Source: Cordilura impudica (Eukaryota; Arthropoda; Insecta; Diptera; Scathophagidae). Taken from it: a DNA stretch of 64,000 bases. The translations under genes were made by a program, and so were the position numbers. The number at the start of each line of letters is the position of its first letter. The stretch's first letter is position 1. Below, in pieces: positions 19,856 through 31,545 of this stretch. The notes below the pieces were generated by a model. That model was not told where the DNA came from. It was given only the letters and a program-made list of their open reading frames with translations, and did not search any database. The stretch spans positions 298,619,344 to 298,683,343 of the forward strand of contig OY821517.1 of the NCBI GenBank assembly GCA_963682025.1, in the 5' to 3' direction.

Positions 19856-22581
19856 AAATTCTATTAATAGATTTTATTTCCAAAGGTAAATTGTTATATT
19901 TTATACCACCAATATAATCGATACGCTGTTTTGTCTTTTGAAATCTGCATCTTGGAACTCTTAAATTCGTTACATTCCTTGTGTTGAAATGTGATTGATT
20001 TTGCAAAAAATTAAATGTACGATGGCCAATATCATGCATGCATTTGAAAACATATATCAAAACCTGATATTCATGTAACCCATAAATTGGTAACACTGTT
20101 TTAGCTATATCTCTATACAGAGTAATTGTTGGATACCTTATTGGCAATTTGTATATAATCTTCAATGCTCGGTTTTGTAAACACTGTAGAGATTTTAGGG
20201 CTACATTACACTTATTATATGCATAGACCATTCCCATGTAATTTAGATGTGATTGAATTAAAGACAATTTATTTCGTAATTTGTATAAAACTCCAATACC
20301 CGGAGCAATTTTCCCCTTTAACTCCGCCATATGCAAGTCCCACGATAGATTATTTTGTAATGTTATTCCTAAATATTTAAGTGACTGTGTTTCCTTCAGT
20401 GCTACCCCATCAATATTCACAGTAAATTCGTTAGAACTAGAGCTAGGCCCAAAACGAACCAATCTTGTCTTATTTGGGTTAACAACAAGGTTATTGATAC
20501 GAGCAAACTCAAATACTAAAGCCATATCCCTCTCAATATAAGTTTTCGACACCAAGTCGTGTTTAAAAGGATAAAATATGCATACATCATCCGCAAAAAT
20601 GAAAATCTTTCCTGTTAAATCAAGATTACCTATGTCATTTAAGTAAATAGAAAAAAGCAGGGGACCCAATCCACTTCCTTGGGGTATTCCATATTTAACC
20701 GTACTAATAAAGCTCGAGGACTGATTGACCTGAACATATTGTTTCCTTTCCGAGAAATAACTTTCAAGCAGCAATAGTTCTTTACCCTTTACTCCATACA
20801 ATGACAATTTTTTTAATAATATTTTATGATCAACAAGATCAAAAGCCTTCGAAAAGTCTAAAAATACTCCTGCAACACCATTAAAGCCTTCATCCAAACC
20901 TTTGCATATACAGTTTATTACATTTAAAACAGCATCCTCCGCACCACATCCTTTCCTAAAACCAAATTGAAAATCATACAATAGCTTGTTTTCCTCTACA
21001 TAAAATAATAATTTGTCATAAATAATTTTCTCAAATATTTTATCTATTGAAGATAAAACTGCAATTGGTCGATATTTCTCTACAGTGGAAGATCTAATTT
21101 CCTTCAATATTGGAATTATTTTATGAACTTTCAGAACATTGGGGTACACTGAGGTAGTTATCATTTTACAAAAAATGTCATATAACAATGGTGCAATTTC
21201 ATCTCCACATTCTTTAATAAATTTAGGTGATATGTTATCGTATCCAGCACTCTTGTTTATTTTAATAGTATTTATAGCTTCAGAGATGTCATTTAAATTA
21301 ACATCTCCAAAATTGAAACGGTGAGGAAGTTGAGAAATTGTTCTCAATGAAGTAACTACATCGCTCAACTGTACATCAATTTGTTGTTTAAGATTTTCCA
21401 CAGACTTAAGAAAATGGGTATTTAAGTAATCGGCTTTTACCTGATCCGAATTTATTACAATTCCCTGAGAATCAGTAAGAACTACCTTACGCTCTCTTGA
21501 CCGACCAAGAGTAGAGTTTATAAACTTCCAACATTTCCTCTGATCATTTCCAGCCTCATTCAAACCATCAACATAGTAGTTATCTCTACATATCTTAATG
21601 GCTACCTTAATGACCCTGCTCAACCTTTTCAATATGTCATTCAATCTATGACAATTCTTGCATTTACGTCTTTCCTTCAGCAAATTTTTCTTGAGTAAAA
21701 TAAGTTCCTGTAAGTTCTTATTCACCCAAGGAGTCATCTCAAAACAAAGCTGCTTTTTGCAACTTGAAATAACTGTGTAATTACTTAACGCATTTCCCAT
21801 ACACGAAACTAAATTTTCTGTTTGATCAGATACATCCAAATTTTAGAAAATAAATGGTATATTATTTTGTAAATATTCTTTGGCTTTCCTATAATCACAA
21901 TGAATTTTTGATTTCTCAATAAAATCATTGACTTGTCTTTTACTACCAATTTTACAGCAGAATATATTGTGATCTGAAAGATTACACTCAATCGAATCAA
22001 CATAAAGTTGTTCAGAAAAATTACTAAAAATGTGGTCTATACATGTTTTATTGCTAGGTCTCGTTACCAAGTTATGGACGCTCGAACAGTCAAAGTTCTG
22101 AAACATTGCAGATAGATCTACAAAATGTTGACCATGGAACATGTCAATGTTTGAATCACCAACTATTAAAAGCGGATTTTGAGCACAATCATATAAAACT
22201 ACTTCAAGACTATTTATAAAATCATTAACCGAACATTTCTGCGATCTATAATATGAAATTAATTTCACAGGATTATGATTTACTTTAAAATTTTCTATAG
22301 TTATAGATATTATCTCAACAAAGTTTTCAGTTTTACAAATATTTACCGAATATTTTAAATTCTTATTAATAAATAGTGATGTACCACCATAACCATCATT
22401 TCTACAGCAGTGTACTTCAGAAAAACCAGGTATCGAGTATAATTGTTAAACATCTCTTTCAAACCATGTTTCTTGTACCGCGATTACATCAGGCAATTTC
22501 GAAAAATTAGCAATTAAAGATTTAAATTTATTAAATTTGTTCAAAGAAGAAACGCTTCTGATATTTATACTAATTATATTC
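19856..22581 (-). pseudogene. LINE ORF2: endonuclease and reverse transcriptase, two in-frame stops
   Basis: A non-LTR retrotransposon polyprotein in one continuous frame from about 22581 (MNIISINIRSVSSL) to 19856. The apurinic-type endonuclease shows VQETWF, GGTSLFI, GDSNIDMF and a terminal SDHNIF. Reverse transcriptase shows KYRPIAVLS, FGFRKGC, LDFSKAFDLVDH, GIPQGSGLGPLLFSIY and the catalytic FADD. TAA codons interrupt the frame near 22449 and 21843. The last coding bases run directly into an unrelated repeat unit at 19855, so the natural stop, 3' UTR and tail are missing. FADD plus a PHD-finger ORF1 fits the CR1/Crack/Daphne group; the clade call is inference. Confidence 0.85.
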
Positions 22582-22721
22582 ATAAAATTTAAATTAATGC
22601 CATAAATATAATTTTGAAAATTTGAAAAATTTTGAAAATATTGATTTTTATACATAATGATTTGAAAAAAATAATAATATTTAATACTTTTATATAAAAA
22701 ACACAAAAAATATACTTCACT

Positions 22722-24501
22722 AAGAAGGGGATTCATAAGCTGCACCATCACCGTCACTAGAATCATCAGCAGCCTCATTTCTATTTTGTACTAAAGATCT
22801 ACGTTTCCAATGCGTATTTGTTTTTGCAGTTAATAATAATTCATCCACATCATCTTGACATCTTATAAGTTGAACCTTCGATATATCACTTTTTATACCC
22901 TATACCACTATGTGGTTTGGGTATAATGACTTTGTGCTGCTGTTTGTAACAACCAAAAATATTTGACCTAGACCCATCTTTAATTATACCGATCGAAACA
23001 GAATCACTTTCTGAGTTGATTTAACAATGTCCGTCCGTCCGTCCGTCCGTCTGTGTGTCCATGTAAAGCTTGTAATCAAACTGCAGGTCGCAAATATGAA
23101 TATATTTTGATGAAATTTGGTATATAAGCTTTTATCGGCCATGGGATGAACGCTATTGAAATTGGTGAGAATCGGTCCATGTTCAGACCTAGCCCCCATA
23201 CAAATTACCCATATGAAATCGACATAAATTGCCATAAGATCCAAATTGTCATATAGATCTTACTCAAATTGGGTTTGTATGCGTTCATTACATCCACTAA
23301 TGAGTAGTCCAAAAATGATCCCTTTGACCCTATATAGAGCTGCTTCCCGATCTTCACTTAAATCTATTAAAAAACAAAAATATTGCACTGATTCTTCTCA
23401 AATTTTGTTTGTACATATTTTTGCAAAATACAAGAGACTTTACCAAACATGATTAGGATCGGTCCATTTTTGGACCTAGTCCCTTTATAGATATAGCATC
23501 GGATATGAACTTTTTCATATCTGCAGCCAAAAAAATTAATAAAAATCCCACTCAAATTTGGTTTTTGCTTATTTTCAATGTCCAGTTAGTTGGGCCTAAG
23601 AGATAGGGTTTCTAAACGCACGGTATAGGGTATCGTATAGTCGGTCTAGACCGACTATAATTTTCTTACTTGTTTTACAATAAACTCTACCGTCACGGAC
23701 ATATACATGTTGTTAGCCTATAGCTTTTAGTGATTTAGCATGATTCCATAGATTCAAAGTTTCTTTGCTATGGTAATCATTTACGTAAATTTTGTTTGTT
23801 ATTTCTTTTTCTTTCAATTTAGATTTTGATGACATTAGATTTTCTTTGTTAAATCTAGATGGAAATTTAACCACTACAGTTTTTTTCGCATCCGGTTTCT
23901 TATCTCTTTTTCCAACAAAATAAGCTTCTTCGACATCACCTTGTCCCAATTCAACACCAATATCTTTCGATAATTCAAAGACAGCATCTTTAGCATTAAC
24001 TCCATTAGCAACTTCCAGACCACTAATGATACAATCATTTTTTTTACCAATTTATCATTCACAATTTTCATAGAACTTTTTAGATCTTTTATCTCATTTT
24101 TAAGTTTTTTATTTTCTTTTGTAATTTCAGATATTTTTTTCTTGTTTTCGGCTACATCCTTGAATACCTCATCAAACTTTGTTGACATAAATTGTATTGA
24201 TTCGGTCAGCTGATCTAGTTTCTCTAATTTCTTTGTTTTAATTCTGTTTTTAGTGTGTTTAACTCTTTTCTAATATCTCCACCTTCTTCCTTATAAAATT
24301 GGCATAGGAACACTGCATTATCATCTTTAACTAGTCTCTCAAACTCTCTTTTAGATAAACCAGAGCATTTAAAATGAAACATTTTTTCACATTTGTCACA
24401 TTCTATAAAATCATCTGATTCTTCTTTAACTTCAAATTCACATTGAACACAAATATTTGTATTACTTTTATTAGCAATACTTCTACGAGCAGCTTTTTTT
24501 T
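22722..24501 (-). pseudogene. LINE ORF1 with PHD-like finger and coiled coil, split by a DINE-like repeat
   Basis: Starts at an ATG at 24501 (MPKKKAARRS). A Cys-rich module CVQC ... CDKC ... FHFKCSGL ... FLC follows, resembling a PHD finger with its last Cys pair incomplete. Next is a Lys/Glu-rich coiled coil (KISEITKENKKLKNEIKDLK), then a C-terminal part (VYVRDGRVYCK | SDISKVQLI ... SPS stop at ~22722). Frameshifts occur near 24230 and 24000, and a TAA near 23710. The repeat at 22894-23672 lies between the CK and SD codons. LINE ORF1 proteins bind template RNA; a PHD-type finger is known in several CR1-like ORF1s. Confidence 0.7.
22894..23672 (-). repeat. DINE-1/mini-me-like repeat, family A (copy A2), inserted in LINE ORF1
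   Basis: On the minus strand it runs CAAGTAAGA, perfect 24-bp palindrome (23636-23659), body, GACGGACG tract (near 23030-23050), and the terminal GGGTATA hairpin. It is flanked by TTTT on both sides (22890-22893 and 23673-23676). Removing it with one TTTT restores the ORF1 reading frame. Confidence 0.8.
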
Positions 24502-24849
24502 TGGCATACTTTAAGTTCTTCCAATACTAGAAAATATGTTTTAAGTGTTGTTAAATTTTTGTCTTTATACGGCAAAGTTTCTTATTTTGGTCCCTAGAAT
24601 AAGATTTTCCTTGTCACTTGGGCTATTTTTAAATCGACCCGCCCTATTGTATATACAATATTATTTAATGTGTATTTAAGTATTATACACATGTATTAAT
24701 TTTTTTTAATTGCTTAATTAGAAGATATACATTCATACATATTACGTTTATAAGGTGTTTGTTGCGGCGAAGCAATTATGAACCTTATCCTGATGGAACC
24801 TTTTATCCGAAGGCTATTTTACGATGTCCCGATGAAATATGTTTGTTGG

Positions 24850-25934
24850 AGAATTTGGTATTGTACTCATTTCATTTGATCAGCGTATTCACCGCGAATA
24901 TTCCATCATTATAAAGTACAAACCCTGGAGCTTCGGAAACATTGTCAGAATCTTCATCCGTGACTGTGTCCATTTCATTCTTATCAAGCGAATCGACATT
25001 CCATGCAGTAATCTCTTCACTTGAGAGGGTACAATCAGGTGCAAGTCTTTTCAACAACTGTTGTGTCGAATATATGATTATAAAAAGGATCAGGTGGAAA
25101 CAGCACCGATAAAGGAATATCGTCTTCGGCAGTATACTGACATACCTTTTAGAAAAAAATCAAAATTAATTTTAGTTTAAAATCACTTAATGAGTAAAAT
25201 CATTTCTTACTAATTTCAAAAACTTTGTATGAAACCATGGTGTAACAATTTTGGCTATGGTCGATGCATTTGCAAAATAATTATAGTTCAGCGGATTTTT
25301 AAAATTCAGAAAGCATCAGCCTTAAGTTTGTGTGATCCTTCTGCATTGGTGCAGTTTTTTTCACAAGTAGCTTTTATCAGGAAGACAACCGAAATAGAGG
25401 CCGGACTCATCAGCGTTGTACAGTTGTTCATTTGTGATTTCCATTTCATGTATTTTTGCCCACAAAGCATGAATAAATGATGTGATTGACTCCATACCTT
25501 GACTTGGTGCAAAGTCATTTGTAGTTCTATCTGGATAGATTTATGCAAAAAGTTTCTTAGTCTTCTTTAAATATATGAAGACTATTTCTTTCGCGTTGAT
25601 CTAAGAACTATTTACACAGTTGCTTCTCCAAATTCACGTATTCTATAAATTTCGTCACATTTACCTGACACCTCATCATAAGTGTTTGCTTTGTTTCTTT
25701 AATTAATTAATTTTTGAAATTGAAGCTTCAGAAAAATGAAAATGAGCCTTCATCTAATTCTCGTAACATTTTGCTTTTTTCGGCGACTGATAACCTTTCT
25801 TGCTCACGTGCTGCTGTCATTGTTGCGATAAAAACAAAAGTATAATTACATAAAAAGCGACAACAGACATATAAGATGTTAGAAATATAAATATCAAATA
25901 AAACCAAAAATGGCTCAAAAAAGTTAAGAAGCAC
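24850..25934 (-). pseudogene. Pogo/Tigger-like transposase, decayed
   Basis: Fragments in three frames, in order on the minus strand. First is an N-terminal CENP-B-type helix-turn-helix start (REQERLSVAEKSKMLRELDEG) near 25830. Then comes a DDE core part with EQLYNADESGLYFGCLPDK near 25420, then KNPLNYNYF and IVTPWFHTKF near 25250. An acidic C-terminal segment (DTVTDEDSDNVSE) ends near 24872. The aspartate in NADESGL is the family's first catalytic residue. Many frameshifts, so it is non-functional. Confidence 0.65.
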
Positions 25935-26045
25935 TTAACTTAAGTTAAGAAGCACTTAACTTTTTAGATTTCCGTGTGGTGACTGAAAGCTGTTAACTTG
26001 TCCGTTTACTTTTACGTGTCTTAACTTTTGCGAGCCTTTACTGTA

Positions 26046-26285
26046 CCTTTCTTAAAAATATTAAGTTAAAATAACCTTTTTTTTAAATATTCTTTTTTTA
26101 TGAAAGTAAAGGTTATCATTTCTTTAAAAAAGTACCCTAATTTAAAAAAGGTACTTTTTATGTAGCCTTTTTTAAAATAGTACCTTTTCTCAAAAAAGTA
26201 CCTTTTCTCAAAAAAGTACCTTTTCTCAAAAAAGTACCTTTTCTCAAAAAAGTATCTTTGCTTAAAAAAGTACCATTACAAAAGT
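26046..26285. repeat. Right-hand part of the AAAAAGTACC array
   Basis: Includes five nearly perfect tandem copies of TTTTCTCAAAAAAGTACC-like units around 26175-26265. These are more homogeneous than the left part (18885-19485), suggesting local recent amplification. Confidence 0.85.
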
Positions 26286-26299
26286 AATTATCGATTTTG

Positions 26300-26990
26300 A
26301 AATAAATCGAACAACCAGTTTGTCGACTTAAATTGTCATAATATCCCAATTACCATACAGATCTTTGTCAAATAGAGTTTGTGTATTTTTATACGTCTGT
26401 TTATCAGTAGTTCAAAAATAAACCCTATAGGACAATTCTTAGTTATAGCCCCCATATGAAGCTGATTCCCGATCTTCACTTAAATGTATCAAAAAACAAA
26501 AATAGTGCACAGATTTTTCTCAAATTTGGTTTGTATATGTTTTTACTAAAAAAAAAGTAAGTGACCTTACCAAATATGTACATATGTATTTTTATACATC
26601 TGTTTATCAGTAGTCCAAAAATAATCCCTATAGGACAATTCTTAGTTATAGCCCCCATATGAAGCTGATTCCCGATCTTCACTTAAATGTATCAAAAAAC
26701 AAAAATAGTGCACAGATTTTTCTCAAATTTGGTTTGTATATGTTTTTGCGAAAAAGTAAGAAAAAGTAAGTGACCTTACCAAATATGGTAGGGATCGGTC
26801 CATTTTTCGACTTAATCCCCATATAAATATGACATCCGATATGAACTTTTTCATATCAGAAGGCAAAAGAATTAAAAACAATGTCACTCAAATTTTGCTT
26901 ATGGTTATTTTCTGTATCCAATTAGTTGGACCTATGTGATTAGGTCTCTAAACGCATGGTATAGGGTATCGAAACAATTTTCTTTCTTCT
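26300..26990 (-). repeat. DINE-like repeat, family A (copy A6) with internal duplication
   Basis: A family-A body on the minus strand, ending at the GGTATAGGGTATCG that normally adjoins the palindromic head; the palindrome itself is lost. A segment of about 203 bp (26383-26585) is tandemly duplicated at 26586-26790. Confidence 0.7.
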
Positions 26991-27197
26991 TTTTTTTTTT
27001 ATAAAATAGGAAACAAACACAATTTAAAATATACATTCTATTATGCGTTGATGTTTGTTGCTATCAATCATACTTTACACCAGTACACTTCTTATACCGA
27101 TCGAGTCTAAACCTTTTTCTTAGTCGATTTAACGACGTTTTTATTGTTGTTTTTTTGTATTAGATAAACATATTACTAGTTAATTCAGATAAAAATA

Positions 27198-28507
27198 CAG
27201 TGTACTCTCTCTTAAGCGGATACCTAAGGGACTGACAAATTTGTCCTCTTATGAGAGGTGTCCGCTTATGAGAGAAGTGCAAAAAGGGCAAATAATAATT
27301 TGTAATATATTTATCTCTAATTAGTTTTATTGCCAAAACAGGAACATATAAATATCAGACAAAGGAACATATAAATATTAGCAAACCGAATTTCCATTAA
27401 ATTTTTTTCAAGAAGTAAAAACAAAATAGTTATGCAAGGTAATCAAATGGATTTAAAAATGTCAGAAATTTTAGCTTGGCGAGTTCTTCCTTTAACTTCA
27501 ATATATTGAAGGTCTATTTGGTCAGTAAGATATTTAACACATTTAAGGTCGGTGTGATGTATAGGTAAAGCTTTTGGCTTTCTTATAGCTAAAAAGTCTT
27601 TATAAGAAGTTAACTTCTCGTCAATTTCACTTTCTAGTTCATCTTCAGACGAGTTGGTCAGCGTTTCTTGGGAAGCAATTAACATTTCAGTACTAATGTT
27701 TTCCACATCTTCATCATTAATGAAGACTTCATTATCTAAATTGATATAGTCATCGTTGTCAACTTGGATTTGGCTCCGAACTCGATTAACAACATTGGTG
27801 AACTGGTGCGGTCTAACCGCTATCGTCATCGGGGATATCTTTTGTCCCAAAACCAGCTTTCCTGAAACAATTTTTACTGTCTGCTGACTCACTTTCTCCC
27901 ACGCTTTATGTATGAAATAGACAACATATAACAAATTTATTGATTTTGATAAATCCGAAGCCGATTTTGCATCTTCCACCTGCAACAAATTATTTTTTAA
28001 AAATAATAATTTGTTAACGCCTTGATCCAATGGCTGATGGAAGAAAAATAACTTTTTCGATTTGAGATCGTGAGGATGAGAACGTTCCGTTTCTGACGTT
28101 GCATTTTTCTATTCAACTGCACTAGAAAATGAATCATCAAATCAGATGTCATCCAAGCCTTTTTGTTTGATCGCCACGTAGCTGATAAATTGTCCAAATT
28201 AATGTTGCAAAACGCCCGAGGCTTTGCAGCTTTCCCAATAACAAAAAGACGTTCCTTTTCTCCAGCCATATTGACGCAGTGCAATATCGTGAACCTATCT
28301 TGTGCAGTGTTATAAGCTGTCCGGTTACGGGGAACTAAAACGCCCTTCGGTGTGGGCAAAAAATGTCCGCGTCCTGTTATGGGAGGGTTGTCCGCTCAAG
28401 AGGGAAAAATTTAAAAAAATCCTAAGGATTTTTTGGGTACTGAAAAAAGTGTCCGTTTATGGGAGGTGTCCGTTTAAGAGAGGTGTCCGTAAGGAGAGAG
28501 TACACTG
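27198..28507 (-). mobile_element. Pogo/Tigger-like element, 1.31 kb
   Basis: Inverted termini CAGTGTACTCTCTC on both sides, flanked by TA at 27196-27197 and 28508-28509. The sub-terminal regions are rich in GTCCG(C/T)TTA(T/A)GAGAG-like direct and inverted words, possibly transposase binding sites. It carries an N-terminally truncated transposase. Confidence 0.85.
27443..28359 (-). pseudogene. Pogo/Tigger-like transposase, N-terminally truncated with a frameshift
   Basis: The first segment (28359-27997) has the central DDE-domain phrases VNMAGEKERLFVIGK, NLDNLSATWRSNKKAW and SDLMIHFLVQLNRKM. The second (28030-27443), in another frame, begins at the MDQGV phrase close to the third catalytic residue. 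It continues through an acidic C-terminus to a natural stop (DIFKSI). The N-terminal CENP-B DNA-binding region is absent, and only about 150 bp separate the coding part from the right terminus. The copy cannot make a full transposase. Confidence 0.8.
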
Positions 28508-28640
28508 TATTTCGAAATTTGCTTTTTTTTAATTATAGTATCTGTACATTTTTAGCCAAGAATCCTTTGATTTAATTATTACACTCGTATGACTTCTAAG
28601 GTCTCAAAACATTCTTACAGAGATCAAACTTTGGGTATTA

Positions 28641-29194
28641 CGAGGGCAGGTCAATAAGTCCGTGATTTGAGAATGAAACAAAGTATTTTTTGCAAAAAAA
28701 AAAAATTTTTTTTTTCAACATAATCTCCATTTGAATTGCCTATGGCATCAACAATCTCACGCACTTTTACTCTTCGATCGGCCAACACAATATCGCGGAT
28801 TTTTTCGACATTTTCGGGTGTAACTATTGTCCTCAATTGGCCGTCCAGAACGTTCAGCGTCATTTGTATTTGTGCGACCACAACGAAAGTCAGTAAACCA
28901 ATTTTTTACCATTGAAATCGATGATGCAGAGTTCCCATAGTATTTATCAAGCTTTTCCTTGGTTTGATTGTCGGTTTTTTTTTCGCAAAAAGTAATGTTT
29001 AACGAGCACTTGAAATTCACTTTTTTCCAATTAAAAAAAAATACCACGAGGTTGTATGTTTTGAACAGCTGTTAAGCGCAAAGTAAATGACCGAACTTGC
29101 TCAAAGTTTTACAGTATTCTATTAACAGGTAGTTATATTCTCATATAACTACGAGGGAAGTTCGAAAAGTCACGGACTTATTGATCCGCACTCG
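28641..29194 (-). mobile_element. Internally deleted mariner element, 554 bp
   Basis: Termini CGAGGGCAGGTCAATAAGTC (left) and inverted CGAGTGCGGATCAATAAGTC (right), flanked by TA at 28639-28640 and 29195-29196. Two overlapping minus-strand frames keep only the N-terminal helix-turn-helix part of a mariner transposase (KTDNQTKEKLDKYYG, SISMVKNWFTDFRCGRTNT, VEKIRDIVLADRRVKVREI). The catalytic domain is deleted. Confidence 0.85.
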
Positions 29195-29429
29195 TATAAC
29201 GCCGGCTGCGTTAAATGAAATATTTCAATTGTATTCTATTAACTACTGAGGGTGCTATGAAGTACTTAGGGTTTTTACCCTAGTAAGAGAAAAATATTGC
29301 AATTTTGTAAGTAAATAACTCTTTCTACAGAAGACACGATTATTACAAAAGAAATTGGCAAAAATAAAAGCAATTTACTTAAAATTTAGGTATCGACAAA
29401 TGTATTAAAGTAATAGCAGCACCCAACCT

Positions 29430-29497
29430 TGGTTACAGTATTGAGGTTAAGACTCAGATTCGGCACAGCCGAATTTAACACTCTTTCTTGCTTTTCT
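29430..29497 (-). repeat. Head fragment of DINE-like family C
   Basis: On the minus strand a run AAGCAAGAAAGAGTGTTAAA leads into the interrupted palindrome ATTCGGC-TGT-GCCGAAT, then ends. Confidence 0.6.
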
Positions 29498-29499
29498 TT

Positions 29500-31512
29500 T
29501 ATTTTAGTTTATTTTTTATTTTTTGAAATAACAGCAAAAATTAAATATTCAGTTTTGTAAGTAAACATTTTGTTATATTTTGATGGTGTTTACAACACAA
29601 ATTTATTCATTCTATTTTCTTGCGTTTAATATTACCAAAATATATTAAAAGTTAGGGTTTCTGTTATTGTAATCGAAAAATGGTTATTAACACAGTTTTT
29701 TTTAAAGCATTTTACCAATAATTTGTTTCAATATCGAGTACACATTTTCGTTTAAAAATAAGTTTTTTTAATTGAAATAATTATAAAAATCACTAATATT
29801 TAGTATTGATGCATGTTATAGAGAATGTATTTAGGTTGCGTTAATTTAATCAGTTTAACAATTTTTAGCAAGACTTTAATTGTTAAGCGGAACTAATTTC
29901 TCTGTTTTTAGTACCAACATTTTATAGACATTGTATGTTTAAATTGTAGTAGATAAAGAAGATCAATTTTCTTTTTAGATATTTACGAATTCTAATAAAA
30001 ATTCTTATCATCTAAATAAATTTTTCTAGCGACAGCGGATTTCCAACAAACATTTTTTCTGTGTATACTTGTACACGACTATATTACTTAAATTTAGTTT
30101 ACGCTTTGTTTATTAATTATTAGTTAAGTTATCAGTTAGCAGCTAACTGAATTGTTATGAAAACTTAAAAGTTATGGTAGAGTTACAGTTTTGGAAGAAC
30201 ATACTCTAATCGGTTCTATTTACACAATTCAATTCATCTGAACAATATGCAAATACAATTAAATTATTTCGTTTTGTGCTCAAAGTCTTTAAACGTCTTT
30301 AAACGTTTAAAGACTCATCAAAAGAAACATGTGAAGGATAAAGAAAAAAAGGCATTACCATAGTCTTATAGAGAAACCTTTTCCTATAACGGATAATTTT
30401 AGGCATACCAAGGAAAAAAAATAAGAAATAATAAAACACTTAATTGGGTATTAAGGGTTGATGTAAAAGTGTACAAACAAAAAAAATTAGAATGTTAAAT
30501 AATGAATGTCTTTAATTTTGATTACACCAACCATGCTGTTGCCTTGAAAAAGGTTAAAGTCAAAGAGACATATGAACAGACAGTACGTCAGACAAATGGT
30601 TACATAATTCTAAGTAAATAGTTTGTTTATATTCTGTCCACATGAACATAAGGGTGGCTTTTATTTTGATTTTAAATCGAACTGTAGTGACCAAATTTCG
30701 TCGCTGCTAAGCAGACAGGCGGACGAACATAGCTAAACCATATAGTAATTCTCAGTCGCTTGGTAAGGTTGAAATTCAGTATTTTTATTAGTTGCAAACT
30801 CTATATTATACGATAGGTTAAAAATTTTACGTTTCACTTAAAATAAGTACCTTCTTAATAAATGTACTTATAGAAATGAATTTCTATTTATTTAGGCTTA
30901 CAAAAAGATATGGGTGATTTAACAATAAAAAGGGGGAATTATGTTGTTTCTTAACTGAAAATAATAAATCCTTTTTTGTATACAAACTGCAAAGTAGTTA
31001 AATGCTTAAGGCAAAACATATTCAAGTACATACAAGTATAGAACTAGAATACCCGTATGTACATATTTTAAAGAGTTTGTTTTTCTTTTCATATGAAAAC
31101 TGAAATGGAAGATAAACATTACAAAACTATGGCAAGAAATACGAATTTAATTGGATTTTTATTAATTTATATAAAGAAATTGTTTTTTTAGGCAAAAAAA
31201 AATTTAATGCACGTTGCCACTTTGTATATTGAAGTTTGTCTCAGCATAACGGAGAGATATACATTTTATGTAGATTCTTTTTTAATTAAAATATTAATTT
31301 TCTAAGAATAAAAACAGACGTTGTAATAATTTTTACATTTTTTTGGATTGCCCTGCATATATAGTGACGAACTAAATTATTGGCACAGTAAGCGCTTTCA
31401 ACTTCACGATTGATTTAATGATTTTTACTAGATGGAACGATAAGTTTTCAACAAAATTTACTTCACTTTATTTCAAAATATTTGTTATATTATTTATTAA
31501 AAAAAGCAACAA
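29500..31512. other. A+T-rich sequence without recognised features
   Basis: Both strands lack credible coding sequence. A perfect 20-bp palindrome with GTCTTTAAAC arms lies near 30298-30317. A degenerate GACAGACAG/GGCGGACG segment at 30560-30760 is probably a very old DINE-like remnant. Confidence 0.5.
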
Positions 31513-31545
31513 AAAACAAGTAAGAAAATTATAGTCGGTTCACAC
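31513..31545 (+). repeat. Head of DINE-like family A (copy A4, left piece)
   Basis: ACAAGTAAGAAAATTATAGT plus CGGT, the canonical family-A head, stops here at the CACTG transposon. The body of the same copy resumes at 46024 on the far side of that transposon. Confidence 0.7.

Larger units (their letters stand above)
19605..24646. mobile_element. TIR element with 8-bp target duplication (contains a LINE)
   Basis: Bounded by inverted repeats of about 90 bp starting TAGGGCGGG. The left copy is 19605-19693 and the right copy about 24560-24646. Both contain AAGGAAAATC, ATTCTAGGGA and AAGAAACTTTGCC words. The flanking duplication TTGTATAT occurs at 19597-19604 and 24647-24654. The element's own sequence appears short (left ~250 bp, right ~105 bp); the rest is a LINE. 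Eight-base duplications fit hAT or P-type elements; no transposase is present to decide. Confidence 0.75.
19486..26043 (-). mobile_element. Pogo/Tigger-like DNA transposon carrying nested insertions
   Basis: Termini CAGTAGAGGCTCG (left) and, inverted, CAGTAAAGGCTCG (right), each flanked by TA. TA target duplication and CAG termini are the signature of the pogo branch of Tc1/mariner. Only 19486-19604 and 24655-26043 belong to the element; the middle is a 5-kb insertion. A decayed transposase gene lies on the minus strand at about 24850-25934. Confidence 0.8.

Noticed and set aside
23713..24188. Host coiled-coil gene
   Set aside because: It lies between LINE promoter and ORF2 in the same orientation and joins a PHD-like N-terminus and a typical ORF1 C-terminus, so it belongs to the LINE.
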